This document shows, one piece after another, positions 1 to 7,487 of a stretch of 64,000 bases of DNA. Within the stretch, counting starts at the first letter, position 1, and the number at the start of each line of letters is the position of its first letter. The position numbers and the translations under genes are program-made. This stretch comes from DATLLJ01 sp035537875. GTDB lineage: Bacteria > Acidobacteriota > Vicinamibacteria > Vicinamibacterales > CAVVIG01. A model generated the notes under the pieces. The model did no database searches, was not told where the DNA came from, and saw only the letters and a program-made list of their open reading frames with translations. The DNA lies in assembly GCA_035537875.1 (NCBI GenBank), contig DATLLJ010000141.1:38111-102110 (forward strand), read 5' to 3'.

Positions 1-420
1 CGTGCTCTCGACGGTGCCCTCGCTGACGGGATGCTGGAAGCACAGATTGAAGCCGTCCGGGTCGGTGAAGTAGAGCTGCCGCATGCCGTACGGCGCGACG
101 GAGGGCTTCTGTGCCGCGACGCCATTCGCCTGCAGGTGCGCGTAGGCGGCGTCCAGATCGTAGCAGCCGAAGTAGAAGCAGGTGTCGTTGTGCGTCTTCC
201 TCCGCGACTCGTCGGGGACAGCCGGCCGGTCCTCGTCTTCGTACTGCGTGTTCAGCATGATCTCGTCGGTGTTGCGGCGGAGCAGGGCCCACCCGCAGTC
301 GGGCACCGGGCCTGACGCGGTCACGACGACGAAGCCGAGCACGTCACGGTAGAAGCGGATCGAGGCCGGCATGTCGAAGACCTGGATCAGCGGCGTCAGC
401 CCCTGGAACTCGACGACCAT
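1..420 (-). CDS. VOC (glyoxalase/bleomycin-resistance-like) family protein, 3' end cut by window edge
   Basis: This is a 140-codon open fragment that reads leftward from an ATG at 420 and runs off the window without a stop. The start fits the VOC fold: an opening strand (VVEFQGLTPLIQVFD), then a SIRFYRDVLGF helix typical of a first beta-alpha-beta unit. A second unit ends in YFTDPDGFNLCFQH, where DPDG and the following E/Q-type position are usual metal-site surroundings. VOC proteins include glyoxalase I, dioxygenases and antibiotic-binding proteins, and the substrate cannot be read from sequence. It is the last visible gene of a leftward run with the DUF4159, ankyrin-FKBP and PadR genes, about 50 bp after DUF4159. 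Only the C-terminal tail appears to be missing. Confidence 0.8.
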   Translation of the reverse strand, partial: MVVEFQGLTPLIQVFDMPASIRFYRDVLGFVVVTASGPVPDCGWALLRRNTDEIMLNTQYEDEDRPAVPDESRRKTHNDTCFYFGCYDLDAAYAHLQANGVAAQKPSVAPYGMRQLYFTDPDGFNLCFQHPVSEGTVEST

Positions 421-470
421 CTTCAGGCTCCGTGGCGATGGCGGCCGACGAGCTCGGTCGGCCTCTCCGC

Positions 471-1289
471 TCAGTGGGTCATCCCATAGACCAGATAGTT
501 CACGCCCAGCTTGTACGCCTCGTTGGTATCGTCGACGGGCCGCAGTCCTCGTCCGGACCATTCCCAATACTGCGACACGTCGGTGTTGTAGTTCACAATC
601 ATCAACAGGCGTTTGCTGGGATCGTTGTTCTCGAACACTCCTCGAAAGACGGGGCTGCCGTTGTTGTAGGCCTGGGGGAAATTAGCCAGGATGCCCGGCG
701 TGATCTCGAAGAACGCGTGGAAGATCGGATGCGAGACGTCCATGTCGAAAAAGCGCACGCCGGGGAACACACGCTTCATGTTCTGCTCGAACGGCTCCCA
801 TCCCCCGCTGCGATTGCCGCGCCAGCCGAACGGTTTGAAGTCGTCGACGATCACGAAGCCTCCTTTCTGGACGTACGCTCGCAGCGCGGCGATCTCGCCG
901 TCCTTGAGCCTCCACCAGCCGACCTCGATCAAGTAGGCGACCGGATACCTGAACAGCTGGGGATCGTCGAGCGAGAGGACATTGAACGCGTCGGTGCGCG
1001 CATCCAGATAGCTGAGATCGCGCATGATCCGCACCAGGTTCTCTTCGGCGACGGGATAGCCATGTACCCACGAGGGCCGGCCTCCCGACCAGTAGCCCCC
1101 CGGCGCCGTGTCGTACCTGATGCGAACGAACGTGAACCGCCCGTCGTACGAACCGCTCTGGATCCGGGGAACCCGGCCGGTGCGGAAATCTTCGAGGCGT
1201 TGGCCGATCGCTACCACTGCGCAGAGCGCCACGCCACACGCGGCGCACAGGACGCGCGTTCTCGTCAATCCGGCCCTCCGCCACGGCAT
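471..1289 (-). CDS. DUF4159 domain-containing membrane-anchored/exported protein
   Basis: The protein has about 272 residues: a hydrophobic N-terminal segment (VLCAACGVALCAVVAIG) followed by one DUF4159-like domain. That domain carries features such as FTFVRIRYD near its start, a WW pair, GGFVIVDDF, and F-x-MDVSHPIFHAFF. DUF4159 proteins are common in Acidobacteria and Planctomycetes and have a Rossmann-like fold related to glutamine-amidotransferase-type domains; their function is unknown. The start is uncertain. The ATG at 1289 lies inside a TATAAT-like sequence (minus strand, 1293-1288), while a TTG at 1268 has a GGAGG six nt upstream (1279-1275) and would be the natural start of a transcript from that -10. 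A GTG at 1322 is also in frame. The neighbouring genes on both sides point the same way. Confidence 0.75.
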   Translation of the reverse strand: MPWRRAGLTRTRVLCAACGVALCAVVAIGQRLEDFRTGRVPRIQSGSYDGRFTFVRIRYDTAPGGYWSGGRPSWVHGYPVAEENLVRIMRDLSYLDARTDAFNVLSLDDPQLFRYPVAYLIEVGWWRLKDGEIAALRAYVQKGGFVIVDDFKPFGWRGNRSGGWEPFEQNMKRVFPGVRFFDMDVSHPIFHAFFEITPGILANFPQAYNNGSPVFRGVFENNDPSKRLLMIVNYNTDVSQYWEWSGRGLRPVDDTNEAYKLGVNYLVYGMTH

Positions 1290-1328
1290 TATATGGGGTT
1301 GAGCGTGTCGCTCGCGACCCACGGATGC

Positions 1329-2315
1329 TCAGGAGAGCGTTGCGGTTGATTGGTCATCACCAGGGGGTGCTTCTCCGAGGATCGTGATTTCCGCCCTCAG
1401 CACAGCAGCAGCGGGAACCCTGCCCGGAACGCCGCGACGACCATAGGCCAGATGCGGCGCGATTTCCAGCCTGCGAGTGCCGCCGATCTGCATGCCCTCG
1501 ACGCCGTAGAAAAGGCCGCTGATAAGCGAATGCCTGTCGATCCGGACATCCGCAATCAGAGTTTCGCCGTCATCCTCGACGCGGGCGGCCTTCACGGAAC
1601 CCCAGGCGGGTGTCCAACGGACGGCTTCTCCGTTGTTCAACCACAGGCGAAGGCGGATTCGGTAACGCTGCTGGCGGCGAACGGCCTCCCCGGTGCCGGG
1701 GATGTCCACGAGCAACGTCAATCCCGATCGCAGTCGTCGGCCGAGCGGCCGGCCTTTGCGTTCGAGCACCGCCGCTATATCTTCCAGACCGGCGCCCCTC
1801 GCCATTTCAAGGGGCGTCTCACAGGCGTCGATCCGGGTGCGCGACTCTGGGTCGGCGCCGCCGTCGAGAAGCAGCTGGACCGCATGCAGATGCCGCTCGG
1901 CGACGGCCATGTGGAGCGGGGTGTAGTCGTTGATGCCGCGCTGATTGGGGTCCGCTCCAGATGACAGCAGCAGCCGAAGGACGTCCGCGACGTCCGTCCG
2001 TCTGGTCGTGCCACTCGCCTCACGCGAACAGCTCAACGCGGCAATGAGCGGCGGGAACCCATCCTCGGTCGGCGCGTTCGGGTCGGCGCCGATCGCCAGC
2101 AGCGTCCGGATGAAGCCCAGTGGGCTGTGGTAGATCGCATACACGAGACACGGCCCGATCGTCTCGGGCATGCGACCGTTGGGGACGACCGCGGGATCGT
2201 CGACCGCGGCTCGCAACGCGTTCAGGTCACCCGTTTTGAAGGCGGCGTCGATTTTCAGGAACTGCGTCGCCTCTGCGCAGCGCTTCTCTTCGTCCGTCGG
2301 CATAAGAACGGCCAC
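1329..2315 (-). CDS. Ankyrin-repeat protein with C-terminal FKBP-like (peptidyl-prolyl isomerase) domain
   Basis: The protein has 328 residues. Residues about 60-185 hold ankyrin repeats, for example the unit with TPLHMAVAERHLHAVQLLL followed by DGGADPESRT. Residues about 200-315 look like an FKBP fold: a GTGEAVRRQQ opening as in the family's G-x-G-x-x-A, then GVEGMQIGGTRRLEIAPHLA, then YGRRGVPG and a closing hydrophobic strand LRAEITIL. Ankyrin repeats normally mediate protein binding, and FKBP domains isomerise prolyl bonds or act as chaperones. The usual aromatic active-site positions are only partly recognisable, so catalysis is unproven. No signal peptide is seen, so the protein is probably cytoplasmic. 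It starts 28 bp after the PadR gene, probably in one transcript. The start is GTG at 2315 or ATG at 2303; neither has a clear Shine-Dalgarno. Confidence 0.75.
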   Translation of the reverse strand: MAVLMPTDEEKRCAEATQFLKIDAAFKTGDLNALRAAVDDPAVVPNGRMPETIGPCLVYAIYHSPLGFIRTLLAIGADPNAPTEDGFPPLIAALSCSREASGTTRRTDVADVLRLLLSSGADPNQRGINDYTPLHMAVAERHLHAVQLLLDGGADPESRTRIDACETPLEMARGAGLEDIAAVLERKGRPLGRRLRSGLTLLVDIPGTGEAVRRQQRYRIRLRLWLNNGEAVRWTPAWGSVKAARVEDDGETLIADVRIDRHSLISGLFYGVEGMQIGGTRRLEIAPHLAYGRRGVPGRVPAAAVLRAEITILGEAPPGDDQSTATLS

Positions 2316-2343
2316 TTACCAGCGCGTCCAGCGCCTCATGGCG

Positions 2344-2706
2344 TCAGGCCCGTCCCAACTGGGCCTTGAGCAAGCTGGCAATCGCCGTCGTCAGCTGCTG
2401 CCAGCGGCTTTGCTCCGTGGTCAGCTGCCGGCGTCCGGCCGCGGTCAGGCTGTAGAATTTCGCCCGCTGGTTGTTGGCCGACTGCTTCCATTCGGATCTG
2501 ACCCAACCCCGCCGCTCGAGCCGGTGCAGCGCCGGATACAACGAACCGGTTTCCACCTGGAGGACGTCGCCCGAACCGGTGCGGATCGCCTGTGAGATGC
2601 CGTATCCGTGCTGAGCCCCCCACAGGAGCGTCTGCAGGATGAGCAGGTCCAACGTCCCCTGCAGCAGCTCGATCGGAGGTTCGGCGCGGCGTCGCTTCGT
2701 CGTCAT
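2344..2706 (-). CDS. PadR family transcriptional regulator
   Basis: This is a 120-residue winged-helix protein with the family hallmarks ELLQGTLDLLILQTL, HGYGISQAI, GSLYPALHRLERRG and AKFYSLTAAGRRQL. PadR proteins bind palindromic operators as dimers and usually repress a neighbouring gene, often a transporter or a gene of envelope stress. It has no ADOP permease beside it, unlike the second PadR at 3495. Its probable targets are therefore the downstream ankyrin-FKBP gene and the divergent secreted protein at 2778. A perfect 7-bp-arm inverted repeat sits at 2734-2750, 28 nt upstream of its ATG, which suggests autoregulation and joint control of the divergent gene. Confidence 0.93.
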   Translation of the reverse strand: MTTKRRRAEPPIELLQGTLDLLILQTLLWGAQHGYGISQAIRTGSGDVLQVETGSLYPALHRLERRGWVRSEWKQSANNQRAKFYSLTAAGRRQLTTEQSRWQQLTTAIASLLKAQLGRA

Positions 2707-2733
2707 CGTTCAGACCTCACCTGTCGTTCGTCC

Positions 2734-2750
2734 ATGTAGACATTCTACAT
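2734..2750. promoter_or_regulatory. Inverted repeat, probable PadR operator
   Basis: ATGTAGA-CAT-TCTACAT is a perfect 7-bp-arm palindrome in the space between the divergent PadR gene (start 2706) and the secreted-protein gene (2778). The ATGT...ACAT half-site pattern agrees with known PadR operators. Regulation of both genes is inference. Confidence 0.6.
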
Positions 2751-2763
2751 CCAAAGGAGTAGG

Positions 2764-2814
2764 ATGCCTACATCGTCATGCATGTCCCTCGTGCCTGCCC
2801 TTCGTGGAGCCTGA
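2764..2814 (+). CDS. Possible 16-codon upstream ORF coupled to the secreted-protein gene
   Basis: An ATG at 2764 follows AAAGGAG (2754-2760), the best Shine-Dalgarno in this leader. It opens a 16-residue frame ending in TGA at 2812-2814, which overlaps an ATG at 2814 (TGATG). That ATG is in frame with the next gene and itself has GGAG six nt upstream. The arrangement would suit a translationally coupled leader peptide, but chance cannot be excluded. Confidence 0.3.
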   Translation: MPTSSCMSLVPALRGA

Positions 2815-3362
2815 TGTGCGGGGTCGCGCTGTCGCTGCTCGTCTGTGGCCCGCTGGCCGCAGCCGATGCCGATTTCGTCGGGACTTGGACGCTGGGCGTC
2901 GTGTTCGACGACTCGGGGTCACCCGAGCCGCGATCCCGTCGAGCGGACGCGCTCGTCATTCGCCAGACCCCCAGCGAAATCATCGTCCAGCGATCCGGGG
3001 ATGATCCTGTCGCGTTCCGCAAGGACGGAGCGGAGTCGCTCTACGACGAAGGCGGTAGGGCCGCCCCGTCGGAACGGCGCAACAAGGTGCGGACGCAGCT
3101 GATTCGGCTGGGCCCGGCTTTCGTCACCCGCACGACGCCCGTTCGAGAAGAGGTCGACGCAAGGTCTGGTGTCACGACGCTCGTCGCCGGCGCGACAACC
3201 ACCGAGGTGTTCACGCTCAGCGCCGATCGCAGATACCTGGCCGTCGCGAGAACGGCACGGCGCGATCGCACACCTGAGATGCCACACGATCGGCTCGTCG
3301 AACCGGATGCGGACTTTTCGGATCTCCGAACGACCGAGGTGTTTGTGAGGAGCGGCAGCTAG
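2778..3362 (+). CDS. Predicted secreted hypothetical protein (lipocalin-like GTW motif)
   Basis: The protein has 194 residues with a signal peptide (hydrophobic core ALSLLVCGPLAAA, likely cleavage near ADA). A mature domain follows that opens with DFVGTWTLGVVFDD, a pattern often seen at the start of small exported acidobacterial beta-rich proteins. The rest is beta-rich with repeated TTEVF segments. I do not recognise a characterised family. The start is uncertain: ATG 2778 gives a signal peptide with a basic n-region but no Shine-Dalgarno, whereas ATG 2814 has GGAG but a shorter, uncharged signal. It is divergent from the PadR gene across the 2734-2750 palindrome and so is a likely PadR target. 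Confidence 0.65.
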   Translation: MHVPRACPSWSLMCGVALSLLVCGPLAAADADFVGTWTLGVVFDDSGSPEPRSRRADALVIRQTPSEIIVQRSGDDPVAFRKDGAESLYDEGGRAAPSERRNKVRTQLIRLGPAFVTRTTPVREEVDARSGVTTLVAGATTTEVFTLSADRRYLAVARTARRDRTPEMPHDRLVEPDADFSDLRTTEVFVRSGS

Positions 3363-3412
3363 CTGCCCGCTCCATCCGCAGTGAGCCGCTTCTCCATTCC
3401 TGCCTTTAGTCC

Positions 3413-3430
3413 TCGGTAACCGATGTTAAT
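3413..3430. promoter_or_regulatory. Operator-like inverted repeat, copy 1
   Basis: TCGGT-A-ACCGA is a perfect palindrome followed by TGTTAAT. The 18-bp element recurs with 16 of 18 identities at 3472-3489, and the two copies flank the predicted promoter of the PadR/ADOP operon. Confidence 0.6.
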
Positions 3431-3439
3431 GGCTCGAGA

Positions 3440-3469
3440 TTGACTTGTGACACCGGCTTGACTTATTAG
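3440..3469 (+). promoter_or_regulatory. Predicted sigma-70-type promoter of the padR-ADOP operon
   Basis: TTGACT (3440-3445), an 18-nt spacer and TATTAG (3464-3469) lie 26 nt before the PadR ATG. The promoter is bracketed by two copies of a palindromic element, as expected for autorepression. Confidence 0.5.
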
Positions 3470-3471
3470 CA

Positions 3472-3489
3472 TCGGTAACCGATACTAAT
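3472..3489. promoter_or_regulatory. Operator-like inverted repeat, copy 2
   Basis: ATCGGT-A-ACCGAT (3471-3483, perfect 6-bp arms) is followed by ACTAAT. It lies directly after the predicted -10 box and ends 5 nt before the PadR ATG, so a bound dimer would cover the transcription start. Confidence 0.6.
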
Positions 3490-3494
3490 CGGCC

Positions 3495-3830
3495 ATGAGC
3501 AAGCCGCCAGACCTCGTGCAGGGGACCCTCGACTTGCTGCTGCTGAAGATCATCGGCCTCGAGCCGCAGCACGGGTGGGCCATCGCCCAGCGACTCAAGG
3601 AGATGTCCGATGACGAGCTGCAGGTGAGCGAGGGGTCGCTGTACCCGGCGCTTCACAAGCTGGAGCTGGCCGGCTGGATTACGTCGCAGTGGAAGACAAG
3701 CGACCTGGGACGCCGCGCCAAGTTCTACTCGTTGACCCGCGCCGGCGGGCGCCGCCTCGATCAGGAGGCGGAGCATTGGCGCCGCCTGTCCTCCGCCATC
3801 ACGCGCGTGCTGCAGCTGAAGGAGGTCTGA
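3495..3830 (+). CDS. PadR family transcriptional regulator paired with ADOP permease
   Basis: This is a 111-residue PadR winged helix with the motifs DLVQGTLDLLLLKII, HGWAIAQRL, GSLYPALHKLELAGW and AKFYSLTRAGGRRLD. PadR genes directly upstream of ADOP-type permeases are a recurrent acidobacterial arrangement, and the regulator presumably represses the permease until an inducer binds. The gene ends 3 nt before the permease ATG, and the permease's AAGGAGG Shine-Dalgarno lies inside its last codons, so the two are translationally coupled. Two palindromic repeats upstream (3413 and 3472) are its likely operators. It has no evident Shine-Dalgarno of its own. Confidence 0.95.
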   Translation: MSKPPDLVQGTLDLLLLKIIGLEPQHGWAIAQRLKEMSDDELQVSEGSLYPALHKLELAGWITSQWKTSDLGRRAKFYSLTRAGGRRLDQEAEHWRRLSSAITRVLQLKEV

Positions 3831-3833
3831 GTC

Positions 3834-6584
3834 ATGGAATGGCGCCGCTGGATCTACGCCTGGCGAGCGCGCCTTCGTGCGATTGTTCGGCCGCGGCGGG
3901 CGGAAGCCGATCTCCACGATGAGCTGTCGTTCCACCTGGCGATGCAGACGCGAGCCAACCGGGAGCGGGGCATGAGCGGGGCCGACGCCGAACGGCACGC
4001 ACGCGTGTCCCTCGGAGGCTTCGAGCAGGTCAAAGAGCGGAGCCGTGAGGTTCGGCCGCTGCGCTGGCTCGATGGCCTCGCTCAGGATGTGCGATATGCC
4101 CTGCGATCGCTGAGACGCGCCCCGGGTTTTACGGCGGTGGCCCTCGTGACGCTGGCGCTGGGCATCGGCGCGAACAGCGCCATCTTCTCGATCGTCAACG
4201 GCGTCATCCTTCGCCCGCTCGGGTATCCCAAACCCGAGCAGTTGATGCATCTGACCACGCAGTTTCCGGCAACGCCGGAGTTCTGGGTGTCACCGCCGGA
4301 ATACCTGGAGTTCCGCGAGATGAACCGGTCATTCTCGGCCGTCGGCGCCTACAGGACCGGTGAAGTGGACCTCACGGGAGGCGATCGGCCGCAGCGCGTA
4401 CGCTCGGCGTTTGTCGACGAGCACCTGCTCAACGCTCTTGGTGTGCCGGTGGCGCATGGACGCCGCTTTGCCAGCGGGGAAACGGACGTGAGCGGCGGGC
4501 CGCCACCGGCTATCGTGATTCTCTCGCACGAGCTGTGGCAGACGGCGTTCGGAGGGAGGCCCATCGTCGGAGAGACGATCGACGTCAACGGCCGGCGCGG
4601 CGAGGTCCTCGGCATCATGCCGCCCGGCACGGACCTGATGGACAATCGCACGCAGATCTGGTTGCCCCTTGGCCTGAACCCAGCGAATCGTCAGATTCGC
4701 GGGAGTCATTCCCTCTATCTCATTGGACGCCTGAAGAACGGTGTCACCGCGCGGGCCGCACGAACGGAACTGGATGCGCTTATCGCCAACTGGGGAGAGC
4801 GGGTCGGCATCAAGCCTGGTGCGACCGGCGTTGAAGGCCACGTGTTCGCTCCTCCGGGACCCGATGGTGGGCACGTCCTCCAGATGAAGCCGGTGCAGCA
4901 GCAGATCGTCGGAACGGCAGGCCGCACCATCTGGGTCTTGCAGGCCGCGGTTGGCCTCGTGCTGCTGATCGCTTGCGCAAATCTCGCGAACCTGTTGCTC
5001 GCCCGCACGGAGACGCGGCGTCGGGAGTTTGCGGTTCGCACGGCCCTCGGCGCCAGCCGCGCCCGGCTGCTCCGACAATTCACGACGGAGGGGGTGGTGT
5101 TGTCGCTCGGAGGCGGTGTGCTGGGTCTGCTGCTCGCCGACGTCGTCCTGCAGGGGCTGATCCGAGCCTATCCCACGAGTCTGCCGCGCACGAACGAGGT
5201 GGAGATTGATCCGTTCGTGCTGCTCTTTACGTTTGGCGTGGCGACGGTGACCGGCGTGTTCTGTGGGCTCGCGCCCATCCTGCATACGCATGCCGGTGAT
5301 CTGCCAAACGCCCTCAAGGAAGGCGGACTCAAAGGCGCCGCAGCGGTGCGCAGGCATATTCGCGGTGGTCTTGTCACCGCCGAAGTCGCGTTGGCCGTGA
5401 TGCTCGTGATTGGCGCAGGCTTGCTGGCACGCACCGTCTACAACCTGTTGACGGTTGACGCGGGATTCGACCGATCGCCTCTTCTGACGTTCTCGGTGAC
5501 GCTGTCGCCGGCCAACTATGCACTGCCGTCCGCTCGCGCGCAGACATTTCAGCGGCTGCTCGAGCGTCTCCGCGGTGTGCCAGGAGTGCAGGCCGCTACG
5601 GCCATGTCAGGGCTGCCGCCGAGTCGTCCTCCCAACATGCAGGATACGGATATCGCCAACTACACGGCTCAGCCGGGAGGGCCGGGCTATAACGTCGACT
5701 ACTACCAGAACGTCATGTCCGACTATTTCGAAACGATGGGCGTCCCGATCGTGCAGGGTCGCAGCTTTCAACCCGCTGATGCCGCCTCGTCAGGCATGGT
5801 GGCCGTGGTCAACGAAACGCTCGCGAACACGTTCTGGAAGGGGCGGAACCCCATCGGGCAGCGTCTCCGGCCATGTTGCTTTCCCGGAGCGGCGTCCGCG
5901 AGCGACGATGTGCCATGGTTCACCGTCATAGGCGTCGCAAAGGACGTCAAGCAGGGTGGGGTCGATCAGAAGACGGGCACCGAGTTCTACCAGTTCGTCC
6001 ATCAGCGGGCGGCCGCCATGCCGCCACCGTTCAGGGCTGCGCCCGCGACCATGAATATCGTGCTGCGCACCAGTCTGCCGCTGGCGGGGTTGTCACAGTC
6101 GATCGAGCGGGTCGTTCGTGAAGTGGACCGCACGGTGCCAATCGTCCGTCTCCAGGAGATGGAGAGCGTGTTTTCTGAATCGATCGAACGGCCGCGCCTG
6201 TTGGCGCAGCTGGTGGGTGCGTTCGCGGGCCTGGCGTTGCTCCTTGCCGGGGTCGGCACCTATGGAGTCCTGTCTTACATGGTGACCGCTCGCCGCCGCG
6301 AAATCGGCATCCGGCTGGCGCTCGGCGCCAATCGCTCGCGCGTGCAGATGCAGGTGCTGAAACAGGGTCTGCTGCTGACGGCGACCGGGCTCATCGTCGG
6401 ACTTGCGGGCGCAGTCGGCGTGAACCGGCTCCTGCGGTCGCTCCTGTTCGGCGTCGAGCCGACGGATGGCTCCACGTTGGCCGCGGTGGTTGCAGCCATC
6501 GCGCTGGTGGCGACGCTGGCATGCTGGATACCGGCGTGGCGGGCGTCCAGGCTCGATCCGATCGAGGTTCTCAGAGAAGATTAG
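3834..6584 (+). CDS. ADOP-type (acidobacterial duplicated orphan permease) FtsX/MacB-like ABC permease
   Basis: The protein has 916 residues. An N-terminal cytoplasmic helical segment (DELSFHLAMQTRANRERG, about 30-50) is typical of ADOP proteins. A first membrane helix follows around 98-122 (VTLALGIGANSAIFSIVNG). Next come a MacB-type periplasmic domain, a block of three helices around 365-495, a second periplasmic domain around 520-770, and a last three-helix FtsX block (about 785-910, with RRREIGIRLALGANRSRV). It thus duplicates the FtsX unit within one chain. No ATPase is encoded beside it, hence 'orphan'. MacB-like permeases work as mechanotransmitters moving peptides, lipids or lipoproteins across the envelope; the substrate here is unknown. 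It is under local PadR control. Confidence 0.95.
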   Translation: MEWRRWIYAWRARLRAIVRPRRAEADLHDELSFHLAMQTRANRERGMSGADAERHARVSLGGFEQVKERSREVRPLRWLDGLAQDVRYALRSLRRAPGFTAVALVTLALGIGANSAIFSIVNGVILRPLGYPKPEQLMHLTTQFPATPEFWVSPPEYLEFREMNRSFSAVGAYRTGEVDLTGGDRPQRVRSAFVDEHLLNALGVPVAHGRRFASGETDVSGGPPPAIVILSHELWQTAFGGRPIVGETIDVNGRRGEVLGIMPPGTDLMDNRTQIWLPLGLNPANRQIRGSHSLYLIGRLKNGVTARAARTELDALIANWGERVGIKPGATGVEGHVFAPPGPDGGHVLQMKPVQQQIVGTAGRTIWVLQAAVGLVLLIACANLANLLLARTETRRREFAVRTALGASRARLLRQFTTEGVVLSLGGGVLGLLLADVVLQGLIRAYPTSLPRTNEVEIDPFVLLFTFGVATVTGVFCGLAPILHTHAGDLPNALKEGGLKGAAAVRRHIRGGLVTAEVALAVMLVIGAGLLARTVYNLLTVDAGFDRSPLLTFSVTLSPANYALPSARAQTFQRLLERLRGVPGVQAATAMSGLPPSRPPNMQDTDIANYTAQPGGPGYNVDYYQNVMSDYFETMGVPIVQGRSFQPADAASSGMVAVVNETLANTFWKGRNPIGQRLRPCCFPGAASASDDVPWFTVIGVAKDVKQGGVDQKTGTEFYQFVHQRAAAMPPPFRAAPATMNIVLRTSLPLAGLSQSIERVVREVDRTVPIVRLQEMESVFSESIERPRLLAQLVGAFAGLALLLAGVGTYGVLSYMVTARRREIGIRLALGANRSRVQMQVLKQGLLLTATGLIVGLAGAVGVNRLLRSLLFGVEPTDGSTLAAVVAAIALVATLACWIPAWRASRLDPIEVLRED

Positions 6585-6612
6585 CGATCGACAGCGGCTG
6601 GACGATTCCTGG

Positions 6613-7149
6613 TCAGACGTCCGACAGCCCGCGACGAAGGCGGCGCCACAGTGCACTGGCCCGTTCGGGCAGCGCGCCGAGGCGCACCTCGACCTCCTCG
6701 TCAACCGACGGTGCTGTCGGCAGGGCCAGCAGTTGCTCTATGTCCCAGCAATCCTGGCTCCCCCCGGCGTATAGCTTCAGCAGGACGAGATCTGCCGCGC
6801 GCACCACGAACAGGGCAGCTCCCGTGGTGACCGGCTCCGCCCGTGTGAGCATCTCCTTCTGCCAGAGGTGCCTGCCGACAACGAGATCGACGTCGCGTTC
6901 ATCGGGCAGTTGAACGCGCACCACCCCCGCAAGCGGGTCCTCCTGGTCGCCGCGCCTGATATCCACTTTTGCCGCGCGTGTGAAGTCGCGCCAGAACGCC
7001 TCGTCGAGAACTCGCGTGTCTGTGACCAGGAGATCCTGGTCAAAGGTGGATCGGCTTATACCGTGGACGGCCAGCGCGGCGGCCCCGACAAGGGCATGAG
7101 CGACCTCGCGTTGCCGGAGAAACGCGCTCACGGCATCGAGGAGCGGCAT
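6613..7149 (-). CDS. Nucleotidyltransferase-fold protein (AbiEii-like type)
   Basis: The protein has about 178 residues, starting at MPLLDAVSAFLRQ. The segment LVGAAALAVHG-ISRSTFDQDLLV matches the G-G/A...HG...R-x-T-x-D-x-D signature of minimal nucleotidyltransferases, and a third acidic site lies in DERDVDLVVG. Family members attach nucleotides to RNA, protein or antibiotics; several are toxins of toxin-antitoxin systems, while others are of unknown role. It begins 7 nt after the stop of the small gene at 7157-7375, so the two form a pair. Its longer in-frame extension (to 7305) overlaps that small gene and is arginine/proline-rich, so I reject it as coding. Whether the pair is a toxin-antitoxin system is inference. 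Confidence 0.75.
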   Translation of the reverse strand: MPLLDAVSAFLRQREVAHALVGAAALAVHGISRSTFDQDLLVTDTRVLDEAFWRDFTRAAKVDIRRGDQEDPLAGVVRVQLPDERDVDLVVGRHLWQKEMLTRAEPVTTGAALFVVRAADLVLLKLYAGGSQDCWDIEQLLALPTAPSVDEEVEVRLGALPERASALWRRLRRGLSDV

Positions 7150-7156
7150 GGGGATT

Positions 7157-7375
7157 TCAGCGCGCGTTGGCAACGGAGGGCAAGCGGCCGGTGCACCGCG
7201 TCGAAGCGAGCAGCCGGCGTGCCTCCGCGATGGAAAGGCTGCGCCTGCTGGCAAAGACCTGGAGGTCACGGTCACCAAGCTCGAGGGCGAGCCGCACCCG
7301 GTCAAGGGGTGTGAGCCGGGCGTCAGCTTCCCGGGTCTGTGCCCTCAACTCGTCCGTCACAGAACGCATCGGCAC
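7157..7375 (-). CDS. Small helical protein paired with the nucleotidyltransferase
   Basis: This is a 72-residue, charged, helix-rich protein with the pattern LTPLDRVRLALELGDRDLQVF followed by SLSIAEARRLLASTR. I recall this kind of protein encoded directly upstream of nucleotidyltransferase genes in soil bacteria; its function is unknown. It lies 7 nt upstream of the nucleotidyltransferase in the same direction, consistent with an operon or a toxin-antitoxin-like pair. The start is GTG at 7375 or ATG at 7369; neither has a strong Shine-Dalgarno. Confidence 0.65.
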   Translation of the reverse strand: MPMRSVTDELRAQTREADARLTPLDRVRLALELGDRDLQVFASRRSLSIAEARRLLASTRCTGRLPSVANAR

Positions 7376-7445
7376 AAGTATAGGCGGGTCCGTCTGAGTG
7401 CTCGCGGGGACCGCACTGGCCCTGTAGAGCTTAATAAAATTAATA

Positions 7446-7473
7446 TTGACTTTCTGTTTATTATGAATATATT
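7446..7473 (+). promoter_or_regulatory. Predicted promoter of the DUF2089-like regulator gene
   Basis: TTGACT (7446-7451), 16 nt, TATATT (7468-7473) lie in a conspicuously AT-rich stretch (about 7430-7490) within a GC-rich genome. The ATG at 7488 is only 14 nt beyond the -10 box, so the leader would be about 7 nt, too short for a Shine-Dalgarno. Confidence 0.6.
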
Positions 7474-7487
7474 AGCGTTAGATATCA

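Noticed and set aside
7150..7305. Longer form of the nucleotidyltransferase starting at 7305
   Set aside because: It overlaps the 72-residue gene, is Arg/Pro/Ser-rich and lacks a ribosome site; the ATG at 7149 starts the conserved domain.
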